Shown piece after piece: positions 1 to 5,741 of a stretch of DNA of 17,545 nucleotides. The stretch's first letter is position 1; each line of letters starts with the position of its first letter. Origin of the DNA: an uncultured Limnohabitans sp. Its GTDB lineage: Bacteria > Pseudomonadota > Gammaproteobacteria > Burkholderiales > Burkholderiaceae_C. A program made the translations under genes and the position numbers. The notes under the pieces are model-generated. The model searched no databases, was not told the origin of the DNA, and saw only the letters and a program-made list of their open reading frames with translations. The stretch covers positions 1-17,545 of the forward strand of contig NZ_CALBEX010000514.1 in the NCBI RefSeq assembly GCF_937889215.1, given 5' to 3'.

Positions 1-749
1 TGGGGGCTGACCAGATCCTCACGGTGCGGCCTTCGCCCGCGCCGGGCCTGGACTTTGAATACGTGATCCACAACGCGGATGGCGGCGAGGTGGAGCATTG
101 CGGCAACGGTGCCCGCTGCTTTGTGCGCTATGTGCGCGACAAAGGCCTGACCAACCAAAGCACCGTGCGCGTGAAAGTCCAAAAAGGCGAGATTGAGCTG
201 CGCATGGACCCTGACGGGCGCGTCACGGTGGACATGGGGGCACCCGTGTTTGACTGGGCCAGCGTGCCTTTTGACCCCATGGGGCTGATCAGCGATCAGG
301 TCAATTGCTGGCCGGTGTTTGACTTGGCGCTGGGCGAGCTGGGCATTGCGCGGGTAGCCGTGGTCTCGATGGGCAACCCGCATGCTGTGCAGCGCGTGGA
401 TGATGTGGACACCTTTCCAGTGCTGGCCCAAGGCCCCTTGATCGAGCGGCACCCGGCTTTTCCCAACCGGGTGAACGCGGGCTTCATGCAAATCGTTTCG
501 CGCAGCCAAATACGGCTGCGGGTGTTCGAGCGCGGCGCAGGCGAGACCTTGGCCTGCGGCACAGGCGCGTGTGCGGCGGTGGTCGCAGGCATTCGCCAAG
601 GCTGGTTGGACAGCCGTGTCGATGTGCAGACCCATGGCGGCGTGCTCACGATCGAGTGGGCTGGCAAAGCCGACAGCCCGGTGCGCATGACCGGCCCGGC
701 CACTTCTGTTTTTGAGGGCAGCATCGACGTGCCCGACGCCCTTTTCTGA
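1..749 (+). CDS. dapF: Diaminopimelate epimerase DapF (5' end missing)
   Basis: Converts LL-diaminopimelate to meso-diaminopimelate in the lysine/peptidoglycan pathway; cytoplasmic. The reading frame is open to the left edge (first full codon at 3) and reads [12 protein letters not shown] before the internal GTG at 24, so the true start lies upstream of the window. About 248 residues are present; the family is usually about 275-290, so roughly 30-45 N-terminal residues are missing. Both catalytic cysteines are visible in their motifs: HCGNGARC (Cys codon at 99-101) and [14 protein letters not shown] (Cys codon at 555-557). The substrate-binding GNPH motif is also present. The stop lies 17 nt before the next gene, consistent with one transcription unit with the DUF484 gene and xerC. 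The product supplies the meso-DAP that MurE, encoded downstream, needs. Family assignment is very secure. Confidence 0.97.
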   Translation, partial: GADQILTVRPSPAPGLDFEYVIHNADGGEVEHCGNGARCFVRYVRDKGLTNQSTVRVKVQKGEIELRMDPDGRVTVDMGAPVFDWASVPFDPMGLISDQVNCWPVFDLALGELGIARVAVVSMGNPHAVQRVDDVDTFPVLAQGPLIERHPAFPNRVNAGFMQIVSRSQIRLRVFERGAGETLACGTGACAAVVAGIRQGWLDSRVDVQTHGGVLTIEWAGKADSPVRMTGPATSVFEGSIDVPDALF

Positions 750-766
750 ACGATTGGAGATCCGAC

Positions 767-1456
767 ATGACCCCTTCCGAGCCCATGAGCCCGATCACCG
801 AAGACGACATCGCCGACTACTTGGTGAACACGCCGGACTTTTTTGAGCGCCACGCCTCGCTTTTGGCCACGGTGCAACTAACGCACCCGCAAAGCCACCG
901 CGCTGTGGGCCTGCAAGAGCGGCAGGCGCAAATGTTGCGCGACAAAATCAAGGCACTGGAGCACCGCATCATGGACATGATGCGGCACGGCAACGAAAAC
1001 ATGATCCTCACCGACAAGCTGCACCGCTGGTCGTGCGAGTTGTTGGCCACGCCGCCTGACCATTTGGCCGAGTCGGCGGTCGACAACATCCGCGATTTAT
1101 TCCAAGTGCCTCAGGTTGCCTTGCGCCTGTGGTCGCTGCAAGTCGCGCACGCCCAGTCTGCCTTTGCCCAAGGCGTGACCGAGACGGTGCAAGAGTTTGC
1201 CGCCACGCTGGACGCGCCTTATTTAGGCCCCAACGCGGGTTACGAGGCGGTGCAATGGTTGGACGAGCCCACCAAGGCGGCGTCGCTGGCTTTGCTGGCG
1301 CTGCGCGCAGCGCCGGGTCAGCCTGCGTTTGGTTTGTTGGTGTTGGCCTCGCCCGATGCCCAGCGCTTCAACAACCAGATGGGCACCGATCTGCTGGAGC
1401 GCCTGGCCGAGCTGGCGGGTGCGGCTTTGTCGGTGTTGAAAAATCAGCAGGCCTGA
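767..1456 (+). CDS. DUF484 family protein (GAF-like), between dapF and xerC
   Basis: A 229-residue cytoplasmic protein of the DUF484 family, whose members commonly sit between dapF and xerC in proteobacteria. The N-terminus has the family look: EDDIADYLVNTPDFFERHASLL (residues about 12-33) followed by a charged helical stretch with LQERQAQMLRDK (49-60), likely a short coiled coil. Residues about 80-229 fit the GAF-like fold assigned to this family. The ATG at 767 is chosen because GGAGA (756-760) stands 6 nt upstream; an in-frame ATG at 785 is a possible alternative. The stop is 3 nt before xerC, so translation is probably coupled. The biochemical role of the family is not established and no catalytic residues can be named. 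Function beyond the family name is unknown; linkage to XerC suggests, but does not show, a role around chromosome resolution. Confidence 0.9.
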   Translation: MTPSEPMSPITEDDIADYLVNTPDFFERHASLLATVQLTHPQSHRAVGLQERQAQMLRDKIKALEHRIMDMMRHGNENMILTDKLHRWSCELLATPPDHLAESAVDNIRDLFQVPQVALRLWSLQVAHAQSAFAQGVTETVQEFAATLDAPYLGPNAGYEAVQWLDEPTKAASLALLALRAAPGQPAFGLLVLASPDAQRFNNQMGTDLLERLAELAGAALSVLKNQQA

Positions 1457-1459
1457 GCT

Positions 1460-2434
1460 ATGTCGGACTCAGCGGCCATCGACCCGCTGGTCACCCGCTA
1501 TCTGGACCATGTGCGCTTTGAAAAGCGCTTGGCCGAGCGCACTTGCACGCTGTATCAGCTGGATTTGATGCGCCTGGTCGACATGGCTGTGGCGATTCAG
1601 CTGCCTTTGTTGCAGGTGCAAAACGGCCACATCCGCCGCTGGGTGGCGCAGATGCACAGCGCCGGGCGCAGTGGCCGGGGCATCGCCTTGATTTTGTCGG
1701 GTTGGCGCGGCTTTTACACCTGGCTGGGCCGTGAAGGCTTGATCGCGCAGAACCCGGTGGCCGATGTGCGCGCCCCGCGCGTGGCCAAGCCCTTGCCCAA
1801 GGCGCTGGGGGTGGACGAAGCGGTGCAACTGGCCGAGCACGAAGAGGACAACGACGACCCCTGGCTGGAAGCGCGCGACGCGGCCATGGTGGAGCTGCTG
1901 TATGGCTGTGGCCTGCGCATTGCCGAGCTGACCGGATTGGACGTGGTGGCCAGCACCGAGGCAGCGCGGGCTGGGCGCGGCTGGATTGACTTGCCCAATG
2001 CCGAAGTGCAGGTGCAGGGCAAAGGCAACAAGCGCCGCAGCGTGCCTTTGGGGCGTGCGGCCATCGAGACGCTGACGCACTGGCTGGCCATGCGCCCGCA
2101 ATTGCCGGGCATGCTGACGCAACCGACATCGGGTGCCTCGAGTTTGGCGCTGGCGCTGTTTCCTGGGCAGCACGGTACGCGCCTGACGCCCCGCGGCGTG
2201 GCGCAGCGCCTCAAGCGCCGCAGCCTGCTGGCAGGTCTGGCCACTCCTGTGCACCCGCACATGCTGCGCCACTCCTTTGCCAGCCATGTGCTGCAGTCCA
2301 GCGGCGACTTGAGGGCGGTGCAAGAGCTGCTGGGCCACGCCAACATCAGCACCACCCAGGTCTACACGCGGCTGGACTTTCAGCACCTGGCCAAAACCTA
2401 CGACGCCACGCACCCCCGGGCCAAGCGCAAGTGA
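1460..2434 (+). CDS. xerC: Tyrosine recombinase XerC
   Basis: Site-specific tyrosine recombinase that acts with XerD at dif to resolve chromosome dimers, coordinated at the septum by FtsK. The 324-residue protein has an N-terminal SAM-like/core-binding domain (about 8-105) and a C-terminal catalytic domain. The complete active-site set is visible: Arg153 in YGCGLRIAELTGL, Lys188 in QGKGNKRRSVPL, His267 and Arg270 in HPHMLRHSFASH, His293 in LGHANIST and the nucleophile Tyr302 in VYTRLD. It is somewhat longer than E. coli XerC (298); the extra residues sit around 162-177 and 218-230, between conserved motifs. The position downstream of dapF and DUF484 matches the known proteobacterial arrangement and favours XerC over XerD or an integrase. 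No dif-like site was seen in the window. The start ATG is 3 nt after the upstream stop. Confidence 0.95.
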   Translation: MSDSAAIDPLVTRYLDHVRFEKRLAERTCTLYQLDLMRLVDMAVAIQLPLLQVQNGHIRRWVAQMHSAGRSGRGIALILSGWRGFYTWLGREGLIAQNPVADVRAPRVAKPLPKALGVDEAVQLAEHEEDNDDPWLEARDAAMVELLYGCGLRIAELTGLDVVASTEAARAGRGWIDLPNAEVQVQGKGNKRRSVPLGRAAIETLTHWLAMRPQLPGMLTQPTSGASSLALALFPGQHGTRLTPRGVAQRLKRRSLLAGLATPVHPHMLRHSFASHVLQSSGDLRAVQELLGHANISTTQVYTRLDFQHLAKTYDATHPRAKRK

Positions 2435-2441
2435 AGCCCAC

Positions 2442-2470
2442 GGCCTGCGGCAAAGCCTTTGCGTGAGGCC
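2442..2470 (+). terminator. Imperfect hairpin after xerC, possible weak terminator
   Basis: Eight bases after the xerC stop, GGCCT (2442-2446) pairs with AGGCC (2466-2470), and GCAAA (2450-2454) pairs with TTTGC (2458-2462) around a GCC loop, with a 3 x 3 internal mismatch between the two 5-bp stems. No T-run follows, so this is not a classical intrinsic terminator; it could be an RNA 3'-end structure or chance in GC-rich DNA. Confidence 0.3.
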
Positions 2471-2503
2471 ATGCCGCGTCGTTCAGGTGCTGGGCTTGAA
2501 TTC

Positions 2504-2514
2504 GTCGCTACACT
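2504..2514 (+). promoter_or_regulatory. Candidate -10 element upstream of the COG0523 gene
   Basis: The 112-bp gap between xerC and the GTPase gene contains GTCGCTACACT, whose TACACT (2509-2514) resembles a sigma-70 -10 hexamer, 33 nt before the start codon. The 9-mer GTCGCTACA is found again ahead of dksA (3737-3745), which raises its plausibility. No convincing -35 hexamer lies 16-18 bp upstream (the spacing-17 hexamer is GGTGCT), so the assignment is tentative. No clear Zur-type palindrome was seen. Confidence 0.35.
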
Positions 2515-2546
2515 CCCCAACTCTTGTCTTTTAGTGGAACCGCGCC

Positions 2547-3650
2547 ATGTCCCTGATCCCCACCACCATCCTGACCGGCTTCTTGGGCTCAGGCAAAACC
2601 ACCCTGCTCAAGCGCGTGCTGACCGAGGCCCACGGCCAAAAGATTGCCGTGATCGAGAACGAGTTTGGTGAGGAAAACATCGACAGCGACATCCTGGTCT
2701 CGGACACCAACGAGCAGATCATCCAGATGAGCAACGGTTGCATCTGCTGCACCATCCGCGAAGACCTGCGCGTGACCTTGCAGCTGTTGGCCGCCAAGCG
2801 CCGCAAGGGCTTGCTGGACTTTGACCGCATCGTGATCGAAACCACGGGTCTGGCCGACCCCGGCCCGGTGGCGCAGACTTTTTTCATGGACGACGAGATC
2901 GCCGAGACCTATTTGCTCGATTCCATCTTGACGCTGGTGGACGCCAAGCACGCTGCCCAGCAACTCAACGACCGCCAAGAAGCGCGTCGTCAGGTGGGCT
3001 TTGCAGACCAGATCTTCATCAGCAAGGCCGACCTGGTCTCGCCTGAGGAACTGGATGCCCTGCAGCACCGTTTGAAACACATGAATCCCCGTGCCCCGCA
3101 AAAAGTGGTGCATTTCGGCGAGGTGGCCCTGTCTGAGGTGTTTGACCTCAAAGGTTTCAACCTGAACGCCAAGCTGGACATCGACCCGGACTTTCTGAAA
3201 GACGATGCGCATGACCACGACCATGAGCACGGTGAGCATTGCGATCACCCGTCCCACCAGCATGATCACGACCATGAGCACGGCGAGCACTGCGACCATC
3301 CGTCACACCAGCACGATGCCGCCCACGGTCAGGGGCACCACCATCACCACGACGATGACGTCAAGAGCTTCGTTTTCCGTTCTGACAAAGCCTTTGATCC
3401 GGCCAAATTGGAAGATTTCCTGGGTGCGATTGTCAACATTTATGGCCCGCGCATGCTGCGCTACAAAGGCGTGTTGAACATGCGCGGCACCGAGCGCAAG
3501 GTGATTTTCCAGGGCGTGCACCAGCTCATGGGCAGCGATTTGGGCCCCATGTGGGCCGATAGCGAGACCAAAATGAGCAAGATGGTTTTCATTGGCATCG
3601 ATTTGCCCAAAGACATCTTGCTCCAAGGCCTGGAGCAGTGCCTGGTGTGA
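2547..3650 (+). CDS. COG0523 (CobW/YjiA-type) GTPase with His-rich metal-binding loop
   Basis: A 367-residue G3E-family P-loop GTPase, a family of metal-insertion chaperones (zinc, cobalt and others). Motifs in order: Walker A GFLGSGKTT (11-19), the family-defining metal-binding CxCC as CICC (65-68), ETTGLADP (98-105), and the guanine-specificity SKAD (159-162). Residues 222-270 form a loop very rich in His, Asp and Cys, with a perfect 17-residue tandem repeat and a final HHHHH. The C-terminal CobW_C domain follows (about 273-367, including ILGPRMLRYKG-like IYGPRMLRYKG and ending IDLPKDILLQGLEQCLV). It stands alone between two intergenic gaps, upstream of dksA. The His-rich loop and absence of cobalamin genes suggest zinc handling rather than cobalt, but the metal cannot be read from sequence. 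The ribosome binding site (GTGGAA, about 2534-2539) is weak. Family assignment is secure; the exact client is unknown. Confidence 0.93.
   Translation: MSLIPTTILTGFLGSGKTTLLKRVLTEAHGQKIAVIENEFGEENIDSDILVSDTNEQIIQMSNGCICCTIREDLRVTLQLLAAKRRKGLLDFDRIVIETTGLADPGPVAQTFFMDDEIAETYLLDSILTLVDAKHAAQQLNDRQEARRQVGFADQIFISKADLVSPEELDALQHRLKHMNPRAPQKVVHFGEVALSEVFDLKGFNLNAKLDIDPDFLKDDAHDHDHEHGEHCDHPSHQHDHDHEHGEHCDHPSHQHDAAHGQGHHHHHDDDVKSFVFRSDKAFDPAKLEDFLGAIVNIYGPRMLRYKGVLNMRGTERKVIFQGVHQLMGSDLGPMWADSETKMSKMVFIGIDLPKDILLQGLEQCLV
3216..3317 (+). repeat. 51-bp tandem duplication encoding a 17-residue His-rich metal-binding unit
   Basis: Two adjacent 51-bp units (3216-3266 and 3267-3317) both encode HDHEHGEHCDHPSHQHD. 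The protein copies are identical, but the DNA copies differ at six positions, all synonymous third-codon positions (GGT/GGC, CAT/CAC, GAT/GAC, CAC/CAT, TCC/TCA, CAT/CAC). Each unit carries seven His and one Cys, so the duplication doubles a probable metal-binding module in the loop between the GTPase and CobW_C domains. Confidence 0.95.
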
Positions 3651-3736
3651 GCACGGTGGCCGTCTGTGTGCAGTCGGGCATTGTTTTGCAACGATCTGGT
3701 CTTTAATCCACCTTGCGGCGAATTTTGACCGTTCTA

Positions 3737-3747
3737 GTCGCTACAAT
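3737..3747 (+). promoter_or_regulatory. Candidate -10 element for dksA
   Basis: GTCGCTACAAT contains TACAAT (3742-3747), a good match to the sigma-70 -10 hexamer (TATAAT, one mismatch), in the 248-bp gap between the GTPase gene and dksA. The 9-mer GTCGCTACA is shared with the gap upstream of the GTPase gene. TTGACC (3725-3730) is only 11 bp away, too close for a normal -35, so the -35 is unclear. Use of this -10 would give dksA a leader of about 145 nt. Confidence 0.45.
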
Positions 3748-3848
3748 CGCCCGCCGACGGCACCGCCTTTTGGGCAGCGCTGGCGAACCCCACAAGGTCT
3801 ATAACAAGGGTTTGAAAAGCACATGAACAGGTTTTGGGCCGGCTGCGC

Positions 3849-3875
3849 AGGGACAGACGGTCTGAAGTCTGCCCT
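3849..3875 (+). promoter_or_regulatory. Hairpin in the dksA leader, just upstream of the ribosome binding site
   Basis: AGGGACAGAC (3849-3858) can pair with GTCTGCCCT (3867-3875) as a 9-bp stem with one bulged A and an 8-nt loop. The shorter CAGAC/GTCTG pairing (3854-3864) overlaps and would compete. The stem ends 12 nt before the AGGAGA ribosome binding site (3887-3892). Only three Ts follow, so termination is unlikely; a role in translation or mRNA stability of the leader is possible but unproven. Confidence 0.35.
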
Positions 3876-3898
3876 TTGACACGGCTAGGAGACAAGAC

Positions 3899-4960
3899 GT
3901 GAAGACCGCTAACAAGACAAAACCAAAAACACAGGCCGCTGTGGCCAAGAAAGCAACTGCTGTCAAAGCCGCAGCTGCCCCCCAGCCTAAAGTTAAAGCA
4001 TCGCCAGCGAAGCCGGCCGTGGCCAAACCTGCAGCTTCAGCCAAGTTGCCCACAGCCAAGGCCGCAGTCAAATCTTCAGCACCCGCGAAGCCACCCGTGG
4101 CCAAGGCCTCTCCCAAACCTGTTGCCAAAGCTGCAGTCAAACCTGCCGCAAAAGCGGTCCCCGACCCCAAAGCCACGGCAGCCAAAAAAACCAGCGCTGC
4201 CGTCCCTTCCCGTCCTGCTGCCCCTCAGCCTGTCAAGGCAGCACCTGTCCCCAAGACAGCCCAGGCATCCAAAGCGAAACTTATGAGCGTGACCCCCGTG
4301 GAATCAGTTAAATCTCCTGCAGAACCAACCCCCGCCAGCACGGCCCCTGCGCCCGAGCAGCTGGTCCGCGCGACGCGACCCTCAGCCCGTCTGGCACAGA
4401 TCACCGTGCCCTCTTTGCCCCCGGCAGTGGCCTCCACGGCGGCCAAATCGAGCTTTTTGCCCAGCACACAACCAGCGGCTGTGTCCGTGCCCTTTGCGCC
4501 CATCAAAAAAGACCCCAAGCTGGCCAACAACTGGAAGAGCAAAAAGGTCGACGAGTTGTCGGATGCCGAGATTCTGGCCATGTCCGACGACGAATACATG
4601 AACGACATGCAGATGGCCTATTTCCGCCTGAAGTTGACGCATTTGAAGCAGGACATTTTGGCCAGCGCAGGCCTGACGACAGAACACCTGCGCGAGGACA
4701 CCGTGGTCGTGCCCGACCCGGCTGACCGTGCCACCATTGAAGAAGAGCACGCTTTGGAGCTGCGCACCCGCGACCGTGAGCGCAAGCTGCTCAAGAAAAT
4801 TGAGCAATCGATCCAGCGCATTGATGCAGGCGATTACGGTTTTTGCGATGAGACAGGCGAAGCCATTGGTGTGGGCCGGTTGTTGGCACGCCCCACGGCC
4901 ACTTTGTCACTGGAAGCGCAGCAGCGCCGGGAACTCAAGCAAAAAATGTTTGGTGACTGA
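3899..4960 (+). CDS. dksA: DksA-family RNA polymerase-binding protein with long Ala/Lys/Pro-rich N-terminal tail
   Basis: DksA binds the RNA polymerase secondary channel and, with ppGpp, resets rRNA and amino-acid promoter activity. This protein has 353 residues; E. coli DksA has 151. The DksA core is residues about 215-353: DDEYMNDMQMAYF (230-242), the coiled-coil tip DPADRA with the functionally key DxxDxA residues Asp273, Asp276 and Ala278, and ELRTRDRERKLLKKIE (287-302). The zinc-finger region reads CDET...SLEA, i.e. Cys316-x2-Thr-x17-Ser337-x2-Ala340, so three of four zinc ligands are absent and Cys316 is the only cysteine in the whole protein. Residues 1-130 hold about 42 Ala, 27 Lys and 21 Pro with a single acidic residue (Asp89), resembling histone H1/AlgP tails. 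The GTG start is supported by AGGAGA (3887-3892) 6 nt upstream; later ATG codons (4283, 4580) lack such a site. A strong terminator follows. Confidence 0.92.
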   Translation: MKTANKTKPKTQAAVAKKATAVKAAAAPQPKVKASPAKPAVAKPAASAKLPTAKAAVKSSAPAKPPVAKASPKPVAKAAVKPAAKAVPDPKATAAKKTSAAVPSRPAAPQPVKAAPVPKTAQASKAKLMSVTPVESVKSPAEPTPASTAPAPEQLVRATRPSARLAQITVPSLPPAVASTAAKSSFLPSTQPAAVSVPFAPIKKDPKLANNWKSKKVDELSDAEILAMSDDEYMNDMQMAYFRLKLTHLKQDILASAGLTTEHLREDTVVVPDPADRATIEEEHALELRTRDRERKLLKKIEQSIQRIDAGDYGFCDETGEAIGVGRLLARPTATLSLEAQQRRELKQKMFGD

Positions 4961-4985
4961 GCGTTGCTTGGTGCTTGATCACGAC

Positions 4986-5013
4986 AAAAACCGCCTGCCA
5001 AGGCGGTTTTTTT
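4986..5013 (+). terminator. Rho-independent terminator after dksA
   Basis: AAAAACCGCCT (4986-4996), loop GCCA (4997-5000), AGGCGGTTTTT (5001-5011) form a perfect 11-bp stem, with the T-run continuing to 5013. It lies 25 nt after the dksA stop and separates dksA from the mra/dcw operon. The A-run on the left arm means it could also stop transcription coming from the other strand, though no minus-strand gene is seen nearby. Confidence 0.93.
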
Positions 5014-5210
5014 ACGTCTTGGCGGCAATTGTTAAATTTAGTGGGTGTTTTGCATCCAACGACTTTGTTGTTTTTGATTTTTTTACTCCTTGAGGTCTTA
5101 CTTTCAATGCCTCGTGTAAGTGTTTAATTTTGAAAGAAATTTAAATTCAACTGAGGTTCAGTATGGGTGCTAAGCCCTTGATTTCATTGAAAAAAAACGA
5201 TCTACACCCT
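5014..5210. other. AT-rich intergenic region upstream of the mraZ promoter
   Basis: The gap between the dksA stop (4960) and the mraZ start (5308) is 347 bp. After the terminator, this part is markedly more AT-rich than anything else in the window, with runs such as T7 near 5080, TTTAAATT near 5140 and an A8 tract at 5190-5197. No coding sequence with a credible start and codon pattern is visible. The A8 tract would lie about 50 bp upstream of the predicted mraZ transcription start, where UP elements act. Confidence 0.7.
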
Positions 5211-5238
5211 TTGGTTGGTGTTCATTTCCTGATACAGT
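5211..5238 (+). promoter_or_regulatory. Predicted mra operon promoter (extended -10)
   Basis: TTGGTT (5211-5216) as -35, a 16-bp spacer, and TACAGT (5233-5238) as -10, preceded directly by TGA (5230-5232), which makes an extended -10 (TGnTACAGT). The upstream A8 tract at 5190-5197 could serve as an UP element. A start near 5245 would leave a leader of about 60 nt before the mraZ GTG. It is the best promoter candidate in front of an operon of more than 12 kb and overlaps the MraZ boxes. Confidence 0.5.
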
Positions 5239-5270
5239 GCAAAAAAGTGCAATTAAGTGGGAGTTAGTGC
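5236..5270 (+). promoter_or_regulatory. MraZ operator: four AGTG(C/G) direct repeats at 10-bp spacing
   Basis: AGTGC (5236-5240), AGTGC (5246-5250), AGTGG (5256-5260) and AGTGC (5266-5270) recur with an exact 10-bp period, one helical turn. MraZ proteins are known to bind short GTG-containing direct repeats (TGGGN-type in E. coli, AAAGTG-type in mollicutes) spaced about 10 bp just upstream of their own gene. The first box overlaps the last three bases of the predicted -10 and the rest lie downstream of it, a position that fits repression of the operon by its own first gene product. Confidence 0.8.
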
Positions 5271-5307
5271 CACTGATGTGCTTTTTCCACACCAAAGGGT
5301 CTTCGCC

Positions 5308-5736
5308 GTGTTTCAAGGGGCTTCATCGCTGAGTCTGGATGCCAAGGGGCGGCTGTCTGTGCCGACTCGGCACCGTGACGTCTTGAGCGCCACGGCACAG
5401 GGCCAGCTGACGATCACCAAGCACCCGCATGGCTGCCTGATGGTGTTTCCCCGCCCCGAATGGGAAAAGTTCCGTGAGCGCATTGCCGAGTTGCCCATGT
5501 CGGCCCAGTGGTGGAAGCGCATCTTTTTGGGCAATGCCATGGATGTGGAGATGGACGGCACCGGGCGCGTGCTGATCTCGCCCGAATTGCGCCAGGCGGC
5601 CGGTATTGCCAAAGACACCATGCTGCTGGGCATGGGCAATCACTTTGAGCTGTGGGACAAAACCACTTACGACGCGCAAGAAGCGCAGGCCATGCAAGGT
5701 GAGATGCCTGACGTGTTCAAAGACTTTTCCTTCTGA
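5308..5736 (+). CDS. mraZ: Transcriptional regulator MraZ
   Basis: MraZ is a DNA-binding regulator of the dcw cluster that forms a multi-subunit ring and binds repeats ahead of its own gene. The 142-residue product has two SpoVT/AbrB-like halves, each with the DxxxR signature: DAKGR (11-15) and DGTGR (83-87), plus NHFELWD (111-117). The frame is open further upstream to a GTG at 5257, but I place the start at the GTG at 5308. The product then begins [16 protein letters not shown], matching the conserved MFRG N-terminus, and AAAGGG (5294-5299) lies 8 nt upstream. The earlier GTG would overlap the operator repeats and add 17 unconserved residues. It is the first gene of the operon; the stop is 5 nt before rsmH. 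Probably autoregulated through the boxes at 5236-5270. Confidence 0.95.
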   Translation: MFQGASSLSLDAKGRLSVPTRHRDVLSATAQGQLTITKHPHGCLMVFPRPEWEKFRERIAELPMSAQWWKRIFLGNAMDVEMDGTGRVLISPELRQAAGIAKDTMLLGMGNHFELWDKTTYDAQEAQAMQGEMPDVFKDFSF

Positions 5737-5741
5737 ACGCC

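Noticed and set aside
1469..2413. 314-codon minus-strand open frame opposite xerC
   Set aside because: Covers almost exactly the xerC coding region with low-complexity His/Gln/Arg composition, as expected for a shadow frame.
3205..3477. Thr/Met-rich + frame overlapping the His-rich loop of the GTPase
   Set aside because: A frame-shifted reading of the His/Asp codons (ATG ACC ACG); repetitive by consequence and without start signals.
5130..5155. TTGAA...TTCAA inverted repeat in the AT-rich region, considered as an operator
   Set aside because: Only 5 bp per arm in AT-rich DNA; easily by chance and not linked to a promoter element.
4961..5307. Search for hslV/hslU, dif or a small gene between dksA and mraZ
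   Set aside because: The 347-bp gap holds only the terminator, AT-rich DNA, promoter and MraZ boxes; no coding frame or dif-like 28-mer was recognised.
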